In this document: piece after piece, positions 35,972 to 43,799 of the stretch
Layout: the number at the start of each line of letters is the position of its first letter
How positions within the stretch are numbered: the first letter of the stretch is position 1
NCBI RefSeq assembly: GCF_020805785.1
Contig: NZ_JAJGZV010000002.1
Location: forward strand, 62,001 to 126,000
Source: Flavobacterium chungbukense
Lineage (GTDB): Bacteria; Bacteroidota; Bacteroidia; Flavobacteriales; Flavobacteriaceae
Length of the DNA: 64,000 bases
Reading direction: 5' to 3'
The notes under the pieces: model-generated
Seen by the model: the letters and a program-made list of their open reading frames with translations, nothing else
Database searches by the model: none
Told to the model about the DNA's origin: nothing
Made by a program: the position numbers and the translations under genes

Positions 35972-36601
35972 ATGAATTTGATAGAAAATTTAAAATGGCG
36001 CTACGCCACAAAAGCTTACAGTAACATTAAAGTAACAGAAGAGAAAGTCGATCAGATCTTAGAGGCTATAAATCTTTCAGCATCTTCTTGCGGTCTGCAA
36101 TCTTACCGTGTTTTTGTTGTAAGCAATCCGGAAATTCAAAAAAAATTAGGTGCTGATTCCTATAATGGACAGATTAGTTCTTGCTCTCATTTGTTGGTTT
36201 TTGCCGCATTAACTGACATGTCTTCGACTTACATTGACGATTACATGGCAATGACAGAAAAGCAAAGAGGCCTTGACGCTGGTGCCTTATCAGGATTTAG
36301 AAATGGACTGCATTCCTATTTCAGCACTATTAACGCAGAACAAAAAGCCCATTGGGCGGCCAAACAGGCTTATATTGCTCTAGGAACAGCGCTTATTGCT
36401 GCGGCAGAATTGAAAGTAGATGCCACTCCTATCGAAGGATTTAATGCCGCCACTATCGACGAGGTTTTGGGTTTGAAAGAAAAAGGGCTGCATTCTACAG
36501 TTATCCTCGCTTTAGGATATCGGGATTCGGAAAAAGACTATATGGCGGCTACGAAAAAAGTTCGTTTGCCTATAGATGAAATGATAACGAAAATTTACTA
36601 A
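35972..36601 (+). CDS. NAD(P)H-dependent nitroreductase (NfsB-like)
   Basis: A 209-residue flavoprotein: MNLIENLKWRYATKAYSNIK, with RYATKAY as the FMN-binding Arg region, 'LSASSCGLQSYRVFVV' as the second flavin contact, 'AAKQAYIALGTALIAAAELKVDATPIEGF' as the dimer core, and 'LALGYRDSEKDYMAATKKVRLPIDEMI' as the C-terminal lid with conserved Lys/Arg. It reduces nitro or quinone groups with FMN. The start at 35972 is set by the promoter overlap and by the family's usual N-terminus. Repeat copy E begins eight bases past the stop and supplies a terminator. Confidence 0.9.
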   Translation: MNLIENLKWRYATKAYSNIKVTEEKVDQILEAINLSASSCGLQSYRVFVVSNPEIQKKLGADSYNGQISSCSHLLVFAALTDMSSTYIDDYMAMTEKQRGLDAGALSGFRNGLHSYFSTINAEQKAHWAAKQAYIALGTALIAAAELKVDATPIEGFNAATIDEVLGLKEKGLHSTVILALGYRDSEKDYMAATKKVRLPIDEMITKIY

Positions 36602-36609
36602 TAGTATTA

Positions 36610-36736
36610 ATTTACAAAACCAATAAAAGACAGAAACTACATTAAGTCAATATCTTCAAATCATCTATAAAAGATGTTGAAATTTGTGTTGTCAAGGTCA
36701 CAACAGAAAAGCTCTAAATTATTAATTTAGAGCTTT
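36610..36736 (+). repeat. Dispersed structured repeat, copy E (divergent terminator)
   Basis: It contains TTTACAAAACCAATAAAAG, 'CAGAAACTACATTAAG', the CATCT/AGATG inner hairpin and the GTCACAAC stretch of the family, but lacks the first 20 bases. The last part, AAAGCTCTAAATT / AATTTAGAGCTTT (36708-36736), is a perfect 13-bp hairpin with loop ATT. It has the same length as the GGCGCC hairpin of copies A-C but an unrelated sequence. It directly follows the nitroreductase gene. Confidence 0.75.
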
Positions 36737-37089
36737 ATACCATCTTCGCGACATTTAACCGATTTTATTCAATAATAAAAGCTGTTTCAAAATTAAGAGT
36801 TAGATACTATTATATGCTTACAGACTAGATACAAAGTGCCTATTTAATAATTTAAAAAATTTTCAATCAGATAAAAATTTGAGCCTAAAATAATTACAAT
36901 GTAAATGAAAAGTCTTTAATGATTTTCCATTTGAAAAAAAAGACTCATTTTTAATGGATGTTTTAGTAATAACACTACTAATTATATAATTTTAATAAAT
37001 TCTTTATGCTACTTTGGCGTGATTATTTTTATGATTTAGAAAAAAACGTAAAATAAACATCGCTGTGAAAGACAAATTACTTTTCTTAA
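36737..37089. other. Intergenic, no gene seen
   Basis: AT-rich DNA between repeat copy E and the decayed PAS kinase. No coding frame is supported. Confidence 0.4.
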
Positions 37090-37465
37090 AAGGATATTGC
37101 AGAAAATAACCCCTTCCACAATTGCAGTATATTTGAGTGAAGAATTAATTATTGAATTCGCGAACTCATCTATGATTCAGACCTAGGGAAAAGGCAGTGA
37201 TGTAATAGGTAAAAAATATCTTGAAATCCTTCCCGAAATTCAAAAGCATCAAATTTTAGATGAAACATTATGGTGCTTTAAAGACAGGTATACCTTTTCA
37301 TACTAAAAATAAAAGGGTTGATCTTGTAAAAGATGGCGAAAATAAAGTGTATTACTTCAATTACAGCTTTATCCCACTCCGTGACTCGGAAGGGAATATC
37401 ATAAGGAGAATGGAACTGAATTTATAATTATACTTCCATTAAAACAGTCTGAAAGCTCTATTTAA
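37090..37465 (+). pseudogene. Decayed PAS histidine kinase
   Basis: The frame reads RILQKITPSTIAVYLSEE, 'LIIEFANSSMIQT', an in-frame TAG, GKGSDVIGKKYLEILPE and more, then shifts; in the next frame 'PFHTKNKRVDLVKDGENKVYY' (read as two short runs) continues the PAS, followed by a jump to NGTEFIIILPLKQSESSI and a stop, the end of an ATPase domain. The PAS part matches the first PAS of the kinase at 19502 (YGKGPNVIGTNYTEILPE). The HisKA and most of the ATPase region are deleted. At least one stop, one frameshift and one deletion are present. Confidence 0.8.
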
Positions 37466-37500
37466 AATTACAAATCAGCGTTTAGTTAGTTTAATGTATT

Positions 37501-39129
37501 TTATTTAGGGAGGTAAATCCAAAAAGTCGTCCCTTGATCTGGAAAACTTGTAAAGTTAATGACACCGTTGTGATTCTCAATAATCCGTCTGCACAAGGCA
37601 AGACCTATCCCGTTACCCCCGTACTGATCTCTCTGGTGCAACCTTTGGAACATATTGAATATACGGTCGGAATACTCATCAGACATACCAATACCATTAT
37701 CTGTTATAGAGATTAAATTAAAATTTCCTGAAGGAGCATCTGAATCAAAAGAACGGTCGCTAAGCTCCGAAATTTCCCGGCATGCAATGGTTATAGAGGG
37801 CACTGAAGTGTTGAATTTTAAACCATTATTTATCAAATTGTAAAACAGCTGTCGAAGTTGAGCTTCCAGTCCATTAACTGTAGGCAGTGAGCTGACATTG
37901 ACAACAGCATTTTTCTCTTCGATTATCATGCTTAAATCATCCAGGGTCTGCATAACAACATCGTTAAGATCTACTTTTGATACAAATTTTTCATAATTAT
38001 TAATTCTTGAATAATTAAGCACATCCGAAATTAAATTGGATAATCTGCCCGCAGAAGAACTTATTTTATCAAAATAGTATAGTGTTTTCTGTTCCTCTGT
38101 AAGATGTTCTGCTGCCCTGGAAAGCATAATCATAATCTTTCGAAGGGGTTCTTGTAAATCATGACTTGCTATGAAAGCAAACTGCTCAAGTTCCTTATTT
38201 TTAAATTTAAGCTTTGAATTGGTATCCTGCAGCTCATGCTGAATTTCTTTTAACTCGGAATTGTCTTTGAGAGCTTCAACAATCATTTTCTGAGCATTGT
38301 TATTTACAAAATAAATCAGCCAGCTGTTAATTGAACCATCTTCTGCTTTATTAGGCATAATTGATACATTATGCCAGATGTATGAATCGTCTTTTTTAAT
38401 TCGGATTTCTGCCCAGAAATCCTTCCTGTCCTTTTTCGCTTTAGCCCAGCCTTCAATTAAAAGAGATACATCGTCATTATGTATAAAAGTACTGATGTTT
38501 TTTTTGTCAAAAATAATAAAGGGTGCAGTTAAAAAGCTTTCAAGTGCATTATTTGAAAGCACCACGCTGTTGCGGTCGTTCACGATACATATTAAAACCG
38601 GAATAGTATCCACAAGTTTTCGGTAACGGTTTTCACTTTCTCCCAGCTTTTCAGAAAGAGTAACAAGCTCTATATTCTTTTTTCTGATCTCGTCGTATGC
38701 AGATATAGGTGGCTCGTATTTAAAGTAATCAGCCAAGGTCTTAATTTTTGCATCTGAGAGAAGTCCAGGTGATGGCACCTGGTGACTCAGTGTGGTGACA
38801 AACTGTTTATGAGTGTAATTATAATCTATATTTCCCGAAATTTTGGCAGCATATTTATATGCTTCAGGATTGCATTTTTTCAGGTCAACTGAATCGCTAA
38901 GCACCGCGAGTATTTCCTTTTGGTTCAGCTTTATAACATTAATTCCCAGTACTAAAACAGAATTTTTTCCATGAGCTATGGAGCACCTTGACACTTCTGA
39001 AACTGCTGTTGAAAAACGGGTTTGGGCAGGCAGAGGCATACCGCACATTTCAGCTATTTTCATTGAACGCTTATGGGCCAGTATGAGATCCATTTCATTG
39101 TCAAGATTGATTTTTACAATTTCTTTCAT
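37501..39129 (-). CDS. Sensor histidine kinase with N-terminal RsbT-like half, stressosome operon
   Basis: A 542-residue protein. Residues 1-80 resemble the helix and strand order of RsbT-type ATPase domains (RFSTAVSEVSRCSIAHGKNSV), although the nucleotide boxes are incomplete. A PAS domain lies at about 165-280, then a coiled coil. His323 is in FAFIASHDLQEPLRK. The ATPase boxes NLINNGLKFNTS, ITDNGIGMSDEYS and GNGIGLALCRRI are intact. It is the last gene of the rsb-like operon, six bases after the PP2C fusion gene, so it may be the output or input of the stressosome, replacing the RsbW/sigma-B arm. No receiver is attached. Confidence 0.85.
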   Translation of the reverse strand: MKEIVKINLDNEMDLILAHKRSMKIAEMCGMPLPAQTRFSTAVSEVSRCSIAHGKNSVLVLGINVIKLNQKEILAVLSDSVDLKKCNPEAYKYAAKISGNIDYNYTHKQFVTTLSHQVPSPGLLSDAKIKTLADYFKYEPPISAYDEIRKKNIELVTLSEKLGESENRYRKLVDTIPVLICIVNDRNSVVLSNNALESFLTAPFIIFDKKNISTFIHNDDVSLLIEGWAKAKKDRKDFWAEIRIKKDDSYIWHNVSIMPNKAEDGSINSWLIYFVNNNAQKMIVEALKDNSELKEIQHELQDTNSKLKFKNKELEQFAFIASHDLQEPLRKIMIMLSRAAEHLTEEQKTLYYFDKISSSAGRLSNLISDVLNYSRINNYEKFVSKVDLNDVVMQTLDDLSMIIEEKNAVVNVSSLPTVNGLEAQLRQLFYNLINNGLKFNTSVPSITIACREISELSDRSFDSDAPSGNFNLISITDNGIGMSDEYSDRIFNMFQRLHQRDQYGGNGIGLALCRRIIENHNGVINFTSFPDQGTTFWIYLPK

Positions 39130-39135
39130 TTACCG

Positions 39136-40149
39136 TTAAATTATTTTTCCAACCAAAATTGTAGCATCATCAGTTCCTCTCACATTGTCTTTATACAAAG
39201 CAGAGGCAATGATGCCAGGACTTTGTTTAATTATAGAAGAGAGATCGCTTAAATTCCATCTAGTGCGGAGACCGTCACTGTGCATAACAATTATCTGATG
39301 TTTTTGATATGGAATAGAAGTACTGTTTAAGGTACGCGGTATATTATGGCCTACAATCCCATTGTAAGCGGTATATGTTTTGTTCTCAAGTCCATTATAA
39401 ATTCGTGTATTAATATTACCTATGCCGCAGATATTCCAGCTTTCTGTTTCATAATCTACACAGGCAACGGTAGCAACCAAGCCCCTGCTTTTTTTTACGT
39501 GTTCATGAACATACCTTAAAACTGCCGCAGGATTTTTTTCAGTACACTGCTTAAAGGCTCTAATTGACTGTTGAACCGCCTCGTGTGCATGCATACCATG
39601 ACCAAGTCCGTCTCCGGTAAAAATCTGAAAACCGTTCCTCAAATATTTGACATGATATCCATCTCCGCACAATCGTTCCCCTGGATAATTTACACTTAAA
39701 GCAGAGAGATCTAATCCTGTGACGGAAGATGGGATAGATATTTCCGACTTATCGCAAATTTTAATATACTGCACTGTTCCCCAACCTTTCATGGAATAAA
39801 TCTGAAAATCGTTGCTTAATCTTTTTATAGCACCAATTCCCTGCCCAAGTGTGCTGGAGGTTGAGTAGCCGTCATTCATGATTCTGGCAGTATTTTCAAT
39901 ACCTACTCCTTTATCAAGGCAGTATATCTCGATTTCGTTGCAGTTTCCGTTGTGATTAGATCTATACAGCAGATCTCCCCCGCCTGCGTATTTAATAAGA
40001 TTAGATGTAAGTTCCGCTATGATTATATCAGTTTCTGCGGCCCTGTGGGGTGTAAAACCTAAGTGAAGAGCTAAATTATGGATCTCTCTTTTTATAAAAG
40101 GTATCAAACTCCTGTCATCAATCCTGTAAACGGAAAAAGTATTATCCAT
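39136..40149 (-). CDS. RsbT-like ATPase fused to PP2C phosphatase (SpoIIE/RsbX-like)
   Basis: A 337-residue protein. The first 130 residues form a GHKL ATPase domain (AELTSNLIKYAGGG, DKGVGIEN, GQGIGAIKRL). Residues 145-337 form a PP2C/SpoIIE phosphatase: 'GERLCGDGYHVK' and 'FTGDGLGHGMHAHEA' with paired metal-binding Asp, 'MHSDGLRTRW', and 'RGTDDATILVGKI' at the end. In stressosome systems RsbX resets RsbR/RsbS by removing phosphate; fusion to a second ATPase domain is unusual. It overlaps rsbT by eight bases and precedes the histidine kinase by six. Confidence 0.85.
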   Translation of the reverse strand: MDNTFSVYRIDDRSLIPFIKREIHNLALHLGFTPHRAAETDIIIAELTSNLIKYAGGGDLLYRSNHNGNCNEIEIYCLDKGVGIENTARIMNDGYSTSSTLGQGIGAIKRLSNDFQIYSMKGWGTVQYIKICDKSEISIPSSVTGLDLSALSVNYPGERLCGDGYHVKYLRNGFQIFTGDGLGHGMHAHEAVQQSIRAFKQCTEKNPAAVLRYVHEHVKKSRGLVATVACVDYETESWNICGIGNINTRIYNGLENKTYTAYNGIVGHNIPRTLNSTSIPYQKHQIIVMHSDGLRTRWNLSDLSSIIKQSPGIIASALYKDNVRGTDDATILVGKII

Positions 40150-40555
40150 TTTTCCATTTTATTATAGTAACCGTAGTACCGTTTCCTAATTCAGTTTGTA
40201 TATCAAATTCATTTACGAGTCTCTTTGTGCCGGGCAGTCCTAGTCCAAGACTCTTTCCGGTACTGTAACCGTCCTGCATGGCCATTGCAACATCTTTTAT
40301 ACCTGGACCCTTATCAATAAAAGTAACGCGCACGCCATTGTCACGGCCATTGTTTACAGATTCTATTATAACCTTTCCTCCTCCTCCATATTTTAAAAGA
40401 TTGCGGACGAGTTCGCTTGTGGCCGTAATTAGTTTGGTCTGGTTTAAAATACTCATGCCGATCCTGACGCCGTAATCCTTTACGCGGTTGCGCAGAGGAA
40501 CAACATCCTGCTCTTTTACTATAAACAGTTCTTCTTTATTGGTTGCTGTTGTCAT
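40142..40555 (-). CDS. rsbT: RsbT-like serine kinase (stressosome switch kinase)
   Basis: A 137-residue protein starting MTTATNKEELF. An upstream in-frame Met exists at 40621 but would lie inside the preceding gene, so 40555 is preferred. The ATPase motifs are ATSELVRNLLKYGGGG (N box), FIDKGPGI (G1) and KSLGLGLPGTKRL (G2). RsbT phosphorylates RsbS and RsbR in the stressosome and is released when they are modified. Its start overlaps the end of the STAS gene rsbS by 20 bases, and its end overlaps the fusion gene by eight. Confidence 0.88.
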   Translation of the reverse strand: MTTATNKEELFIVKEQDVVPLRNRVKDYGVRIGMSILNQTKLITATSELVRNLLKYGGGGKVIIESVNNGRDNGVRVTFIDKGPGIKDVAMAMQDGYSTGKSLGLGLPGTKRLVNEFDIQTELGNGTTVTIIKWKNG

Positions 40556-40934
40556 ACACCTGCTCCTCGTTATCGCCATTGTACATTTTCGCGCGAAGCA
40601 AATCCATCCCTTTTTCAACATTCAAGGCACTTATAACACCATTTAAGGATAATCCCAGCTCAACCAGCGTAATAGCTACTGCAGGCTGCATGCCTACTAC
40701 AACTGTCTGTGCATCCATAATTTTTGACATTACTGCTATATTCCCTAAAATACGACCCATAAAAGAATCAATAATAGAAACTGCTGATATATCAATCAGG
40801 ACCCCTTTAGAATTATGCTTGTTAATAGTATTTATCAAATCAGATTCCAGATTTTCAGCCAGCTGATCATACAAATCTACCTGTATGGTAACCAGCAGAA
40901 AATCTCCCATCTTAAGTATTGGAATTCTTTCCAT
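40536..40934 (-). CDS. rsbS: RsbS-like STAS antagonist (stressosome scaffold)
   Basis: A 132-residue single STAS domain. Ser57 lies in IIDSFMGRILGNIA, the motif in which RsbS is phosphorylated by RsbT (VDSFAGR in Bacillus). The following 'AQTVVVGMQPAVAITLVELGLSL' is the STAS core. It forms the stressosome shell with RsbR proteins. Gene order RsbR, RsbS, RsbT is that of Bacillus. It is the second gene in the operon, 20 bases after rsbR. Confidence 0.88.
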   Translation of the reverse strand: MERIPILKMGDFLLVTIQVDLYDQLAENLESDLINTINKHNSKGVLIDISAVSIIDSFMGRILGNIAVMSKIMDAQTVVVGMQPAVAITLVELGLSLNGVISALNVEKGMDLLRAKMYNGDNEEQVYDNSNQ

Positions 40935-40954
40935 GTCAAATAAATCTTAATTCG

Positions 40955-41806
40955 TTATTTTCTCTTCACCACCGTAAGCTGAAGCATATCAAAAGCTGTC
41001 TGAAGAGCACTTGCAAGTGAAGCTTTAGTTATAATTCCTGTAAGATCTATTCCCAAATGCACTACGGTCTGTGCAATTTCAGGACGGATACCGCTGATGA
41101 TACATTCTGCCCCCATTAATCTTGTTGCACTGACTGTTTTTATAAGATGCTGTGCTACCAGAGAGTCTACCGCAGGTACTCCCGAAATGTCAAGAATAGC
41201 TATAGAACTTCCCGTATCCACAATCTGCTGTAAAAGATTTTCCATAACTACCTGTGTTCTAGAACTGTCCAGTGTCCCAATAATTGGCAACGCTACGACA
41301 CCATCCCAAACACGGATAACTGGAGTTGAAATTTCACTGATCTCATCAATCTGTCTGGAAATCACGTCTTCACGTCCCTTCATATATGATTCGAAAGTCA
41401 ATATAGTCATATTATCTAAAATAGTGCTGAGCTGTAAATTAGCACTGTACAAATTCGAAGGATCCGACTCTATTTCAGAAAGAATTTTGGATGCTGCTTC
41501 CTTAAAAGCAATAAGATACTGGGCATTTTCCCGAGGAGAAAAACCACGTCTTCCTCTCGAACTTGAAATTCCGATCAGCAGGTCATGGACTTTTTCAAAT
41601 TCATGCGAATTTGCATTACCGTTTGAACGCTCTAAAGCATCCAGTAAAAGAGCTGTAAACTCTTTTGACTCTTCCTCTTCTGTGGCCCCATCTGTTGAAC
41701 CATTTGCTTGTAAGAGATCTGACCATATAGTCAGTAATTTGTTTTGGTGCTCTTTCAAGCTTCCAAGGAGGTTATTTTGCATCTTATGTGATATTTGGAT
41801 ATTCAT
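40955..41806 (-). CDS. rsbR: RsbR-like STAS co-antagonist (stressosome sensor)
   Basis: A 283-residue protein starting MNIQISHKMQ (an upstream Met at 41842 is possible). The N-terminal half is helical with 'LLIGISSSRGRRGFSPRENAQYLIAFKEAA' and resembles the RsbRD-type sensory domain, and not the globin fold. The C-terminal STAS domain (from about residue 165) has DISGVPAVDSLVAQHLIKTV and 'SGIRPEIAQTVVHLGIDLTGI'. The position of the phosphorylated Thr (VDT) carries Ser here (VDS). It is the first gene of the operon. The signal sensed is unknown. Confidence 0.87.
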   Translation of the reverse strand: MNIQISHKMQNNLLGSLKEHQNKLLTIWSDLLQANGSTDGATEEEESKEFTALLLDALERSNGNANSHEFEKVHDLLIGISSSRGRRGFSPRENAQYLIAFKEAASKILSEIESDPSNLYSANLQLSTILDNMTILTFESYMKGREDVISRQIDEISEISTPVIRVWDGVVALPIIGTLDSSRTQVVMENLLQQIVDTGSSIAILDISGVPAVDSLVAQHLIKTVSATRLMGAECIISGIRPEIAQTVVHLGIDLTGIITKASLASALQTAFDMLQLTVVKRK

Positions 41807-42130
41807 GTAAATATAGACAATAAAAGGTGACCAAATACCCATATTCAGAAAACACGTGCAAAATAGAAATATTTTATTCCAAAAACTCTTAATCTGCCTT
41901 TCTTTATATATATAAAAATCTTTTTGAAGCCCCAGAAAACTTGCAACAGTAAAACGACTTTAGCAACTGTCTGCCATTACCACAAATTCATCTATATCTA
42001 TGATATGCAGGCAGATATTTCCTTCTACTCTCTCGAGTTTAACTCTCTTTTCCTTTACAAAGTTTTCCAGTCCCGAAAATACTGTTTTTATTCTGCTCTT
42101 CTTTTCTGCTTTTCTTTCATGACCATACTT
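41807..42130. other. Promoter region of the stressosome operon
   Basis: 324 bp between the small 42131 gene and the RsbR-like gene, both on the minus strand. The promoter of the stressosome operon should lie here. Long + strand open frames in this interval and inside the operon are shadows. No TAnnTTTG element was securely identified. Confidence 0.35.
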
Positions 42131-42433
42131 TTAAAAACTAACCTGTATGTCATTGCCGGTTGTGCTGATTTTGGGATTCTCATTTTTAAGAAGCTCCGAC
42201 AGCATATGGTTAATTTCAGATTCCTGCATACTGTAGTCCAGCTGCTCATCCGTATTAAAATTGAAAACTAGCAGCGAAGCTTCTGAAGCATTTTTATTGT
42301 CTACAGCCGCGGCTCCCCCTATGTAATTCAGTTCAAGCTGACCGACGTGCAGCAGGTCTGTAACAAAATGAAGATCAGTTTCTTCAGGAAGCAGCAACTG
42401 CCCTGTTTTGAATATAATGGTGTGTTTATGCAT
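42131..42433 (-). CDS. Conserved-looking small protein, unknown function
   Basis: A 100-residue soluble protein, MHKHTIIFKTGQLLLPEETD onwards, with strand-rich composition ('LLVFNFNTDEQLDYSMQES') and no membrane span. It ends 'ISTTGNDIQVSF'. It is transcribed 324 bp ahead of the stressosome genes, so it could be part of the same regulon. No family is recognised. Confidence 0.6.
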   Translation of the reverse strand: MHKHTIIFKTGQLLLPEETDLHFVTDLLHVGQLELNYIGGAAAVDNKNASEASLLVFNFNTDEQLDYSMQESEINHMLSELLKNENPKISTTGNDIQVSF

Positions 42434-42554
42434 GGTTTTCTTATTTACAATTTATGATGTCCGTTTGAACACTGTCTTATTAATTTATAACTATTAATCG
42501 ATTAAAAATATCTTAGCGTCATTTCTTTGATTTAAACGCGCAAAAATTTAACTA

Positions 42555-43691
42555 TTACTTGGATGCCAGCACTGCAATTTCCAAAGCCTCACAGGCGTCT
42601 TCAAGTGTAATAGTAAGCTGATGGTCTTTGTTTTCTATTTTTTTGATGAGATCCAGTATTATCAGCTGGACGCTTCTGCCATACACCTCTCCTTTTGTGC
42701 CAGAGATTTCAAAACTTCCTGAAATCATCGTATCGGCTTTATAGGGTTTTCCGCCAACAAAAATAGATTCTATATTGGGCACGTCTTCCTGTCCGGTGCT
42801 TCCCCAACCCTCGGGTCTCGATACATCTTTTACATTTTCAAACGGTTCTGCATCTGTTTCCTTCCAACCAGGCAAAGCATTGAACAGCGCTATGTTCTGC
42901 TTATTTACTAAAGCCTTTATTTTTCCTTTCATCGGAATCCAGCCTTCTATTTCAATTCTTGCAAGATCATAAGCAAGATTAATAGTGGTTTGTTCAAAAA
43001 AGCCTGGACCTGAAAAAGCATGATAAAAACTGGCAATAAGTCCCTTATCATACTTCACTATCGCTGCTACTCTATCGCGCTGCAGCTCATTGCGATTATC
43101 CCAGCAGCCATCAACTTTAGTATACTTCTGCCTACCCAGTGCATTAATGATATCAAAAAAATGCACGCCGTGCTCAACCATAATTCCACCTGATAATTCC
43201 TCATCCCAGAACCAGTGTTCAGCGGGAAGAGTTTCATCTTGTGCATAGTTATTCACGACAGCATGCCTGATTTGTCCAAAGGCACCACTTTCGCTTATAC
43301 TCATCAAAGCCTGAATAATGGGATTATATCGTATCATATGATTAACGGTAATAATCCTGCCGGTTTCCCGCTGCACTTTCAGTATTTTTTCGGTCTCTTC
43401 TACAGTCACAGCTACAGGCTTTTCAAGCAGTACATGTTTTCCTGCCTGCATGGCTGCACAAGCCATGTGCGCATGGAGGCCCGGAGGTGTCACGATGCTC
43501 ACAATTTCAACTTCAGGATCTTTAAGAAGATCTTCCCAGTTCTCATACCAGCTACAGTCATCCGTTTTCTTAAAATGACCTGCTGAATCGGCCACTGCCG
43601 AAACCTGTGCTTCTTCCATTTTGTTCCACCAATGGTACAGAAATTTACCAAATCCGCCGTAGCCAATTATTCCTATTTTGTATTTTTTCAT
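42555..43691 (-). CDS. Gfo/Idh/MocA family oxidoreductase
   Basis: A 378-residue protein: nucleotide motif GIIGYGGFGKFLYHWW (residues 7-22), 'VSIVTPPGLHAHMACAAMQAGKHVLLEKPVAVTVEE' with the catalytic EKP Lys, and the C-terminal barrel 'GGIMVEHGVHFFDIINALG' with active-site His. It uses NAD(P) to oxidise or epimerise a sugar or cyclitol. No neighbouring sugar genes identify the substrate. It lies downstream of the FAD protein gene on the same strand (108 bp gap). Confidence 0.9.
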   Translation of the reverse strand: MKKYKIGIIGYGGFGKFLYHWWNKMEEAQVSAVADSAGHFKKTDDCSWYENWEDLLKDPEVEIVSIVTPPGLHAHMACAAMQAGKHVLLEKPVAVTVEETEKILKVQRETGRIITVNHMIRYNPIIQALMSISESGAFGQIRHAVVNNYAQDETLPAEHWFWDEELSGGIMVEHGVHFFDIINALGRQKYTKVDGCWDNRNELQRDRVAAIVKYDKGLIASFYHAFSGPGFFEQTTINLAYDLARIEIEGWIPMKGKIKALVNKQNIALFNALPGWKETDAEPFENVKDVSRPEGWGSTGQEDVPNIESIFVGGKPYKADTMISGSFEISGTKGEVYGRSVQLIILDLIKKIENKDHQLTITLEDACEALEIAVLASK

Positions 43692-43799
43692 GTTTTATTT
43701 GTTTGAGTATCGCAGATCAAATTATGGTGTGCGGCATCTATTATTAGATTTAAATTACAATTAATCAACACATTATCAAAGCATTAATACGTTTATTTC

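Noticed and set aside
41097..41810. Open + strand frame of 237 codons opposite the RsbR-like gene.
   Set aside because: It is the antisense of a strong coding gene; its Ser/Ile/Arg-rich composition is that of a shadow frame.
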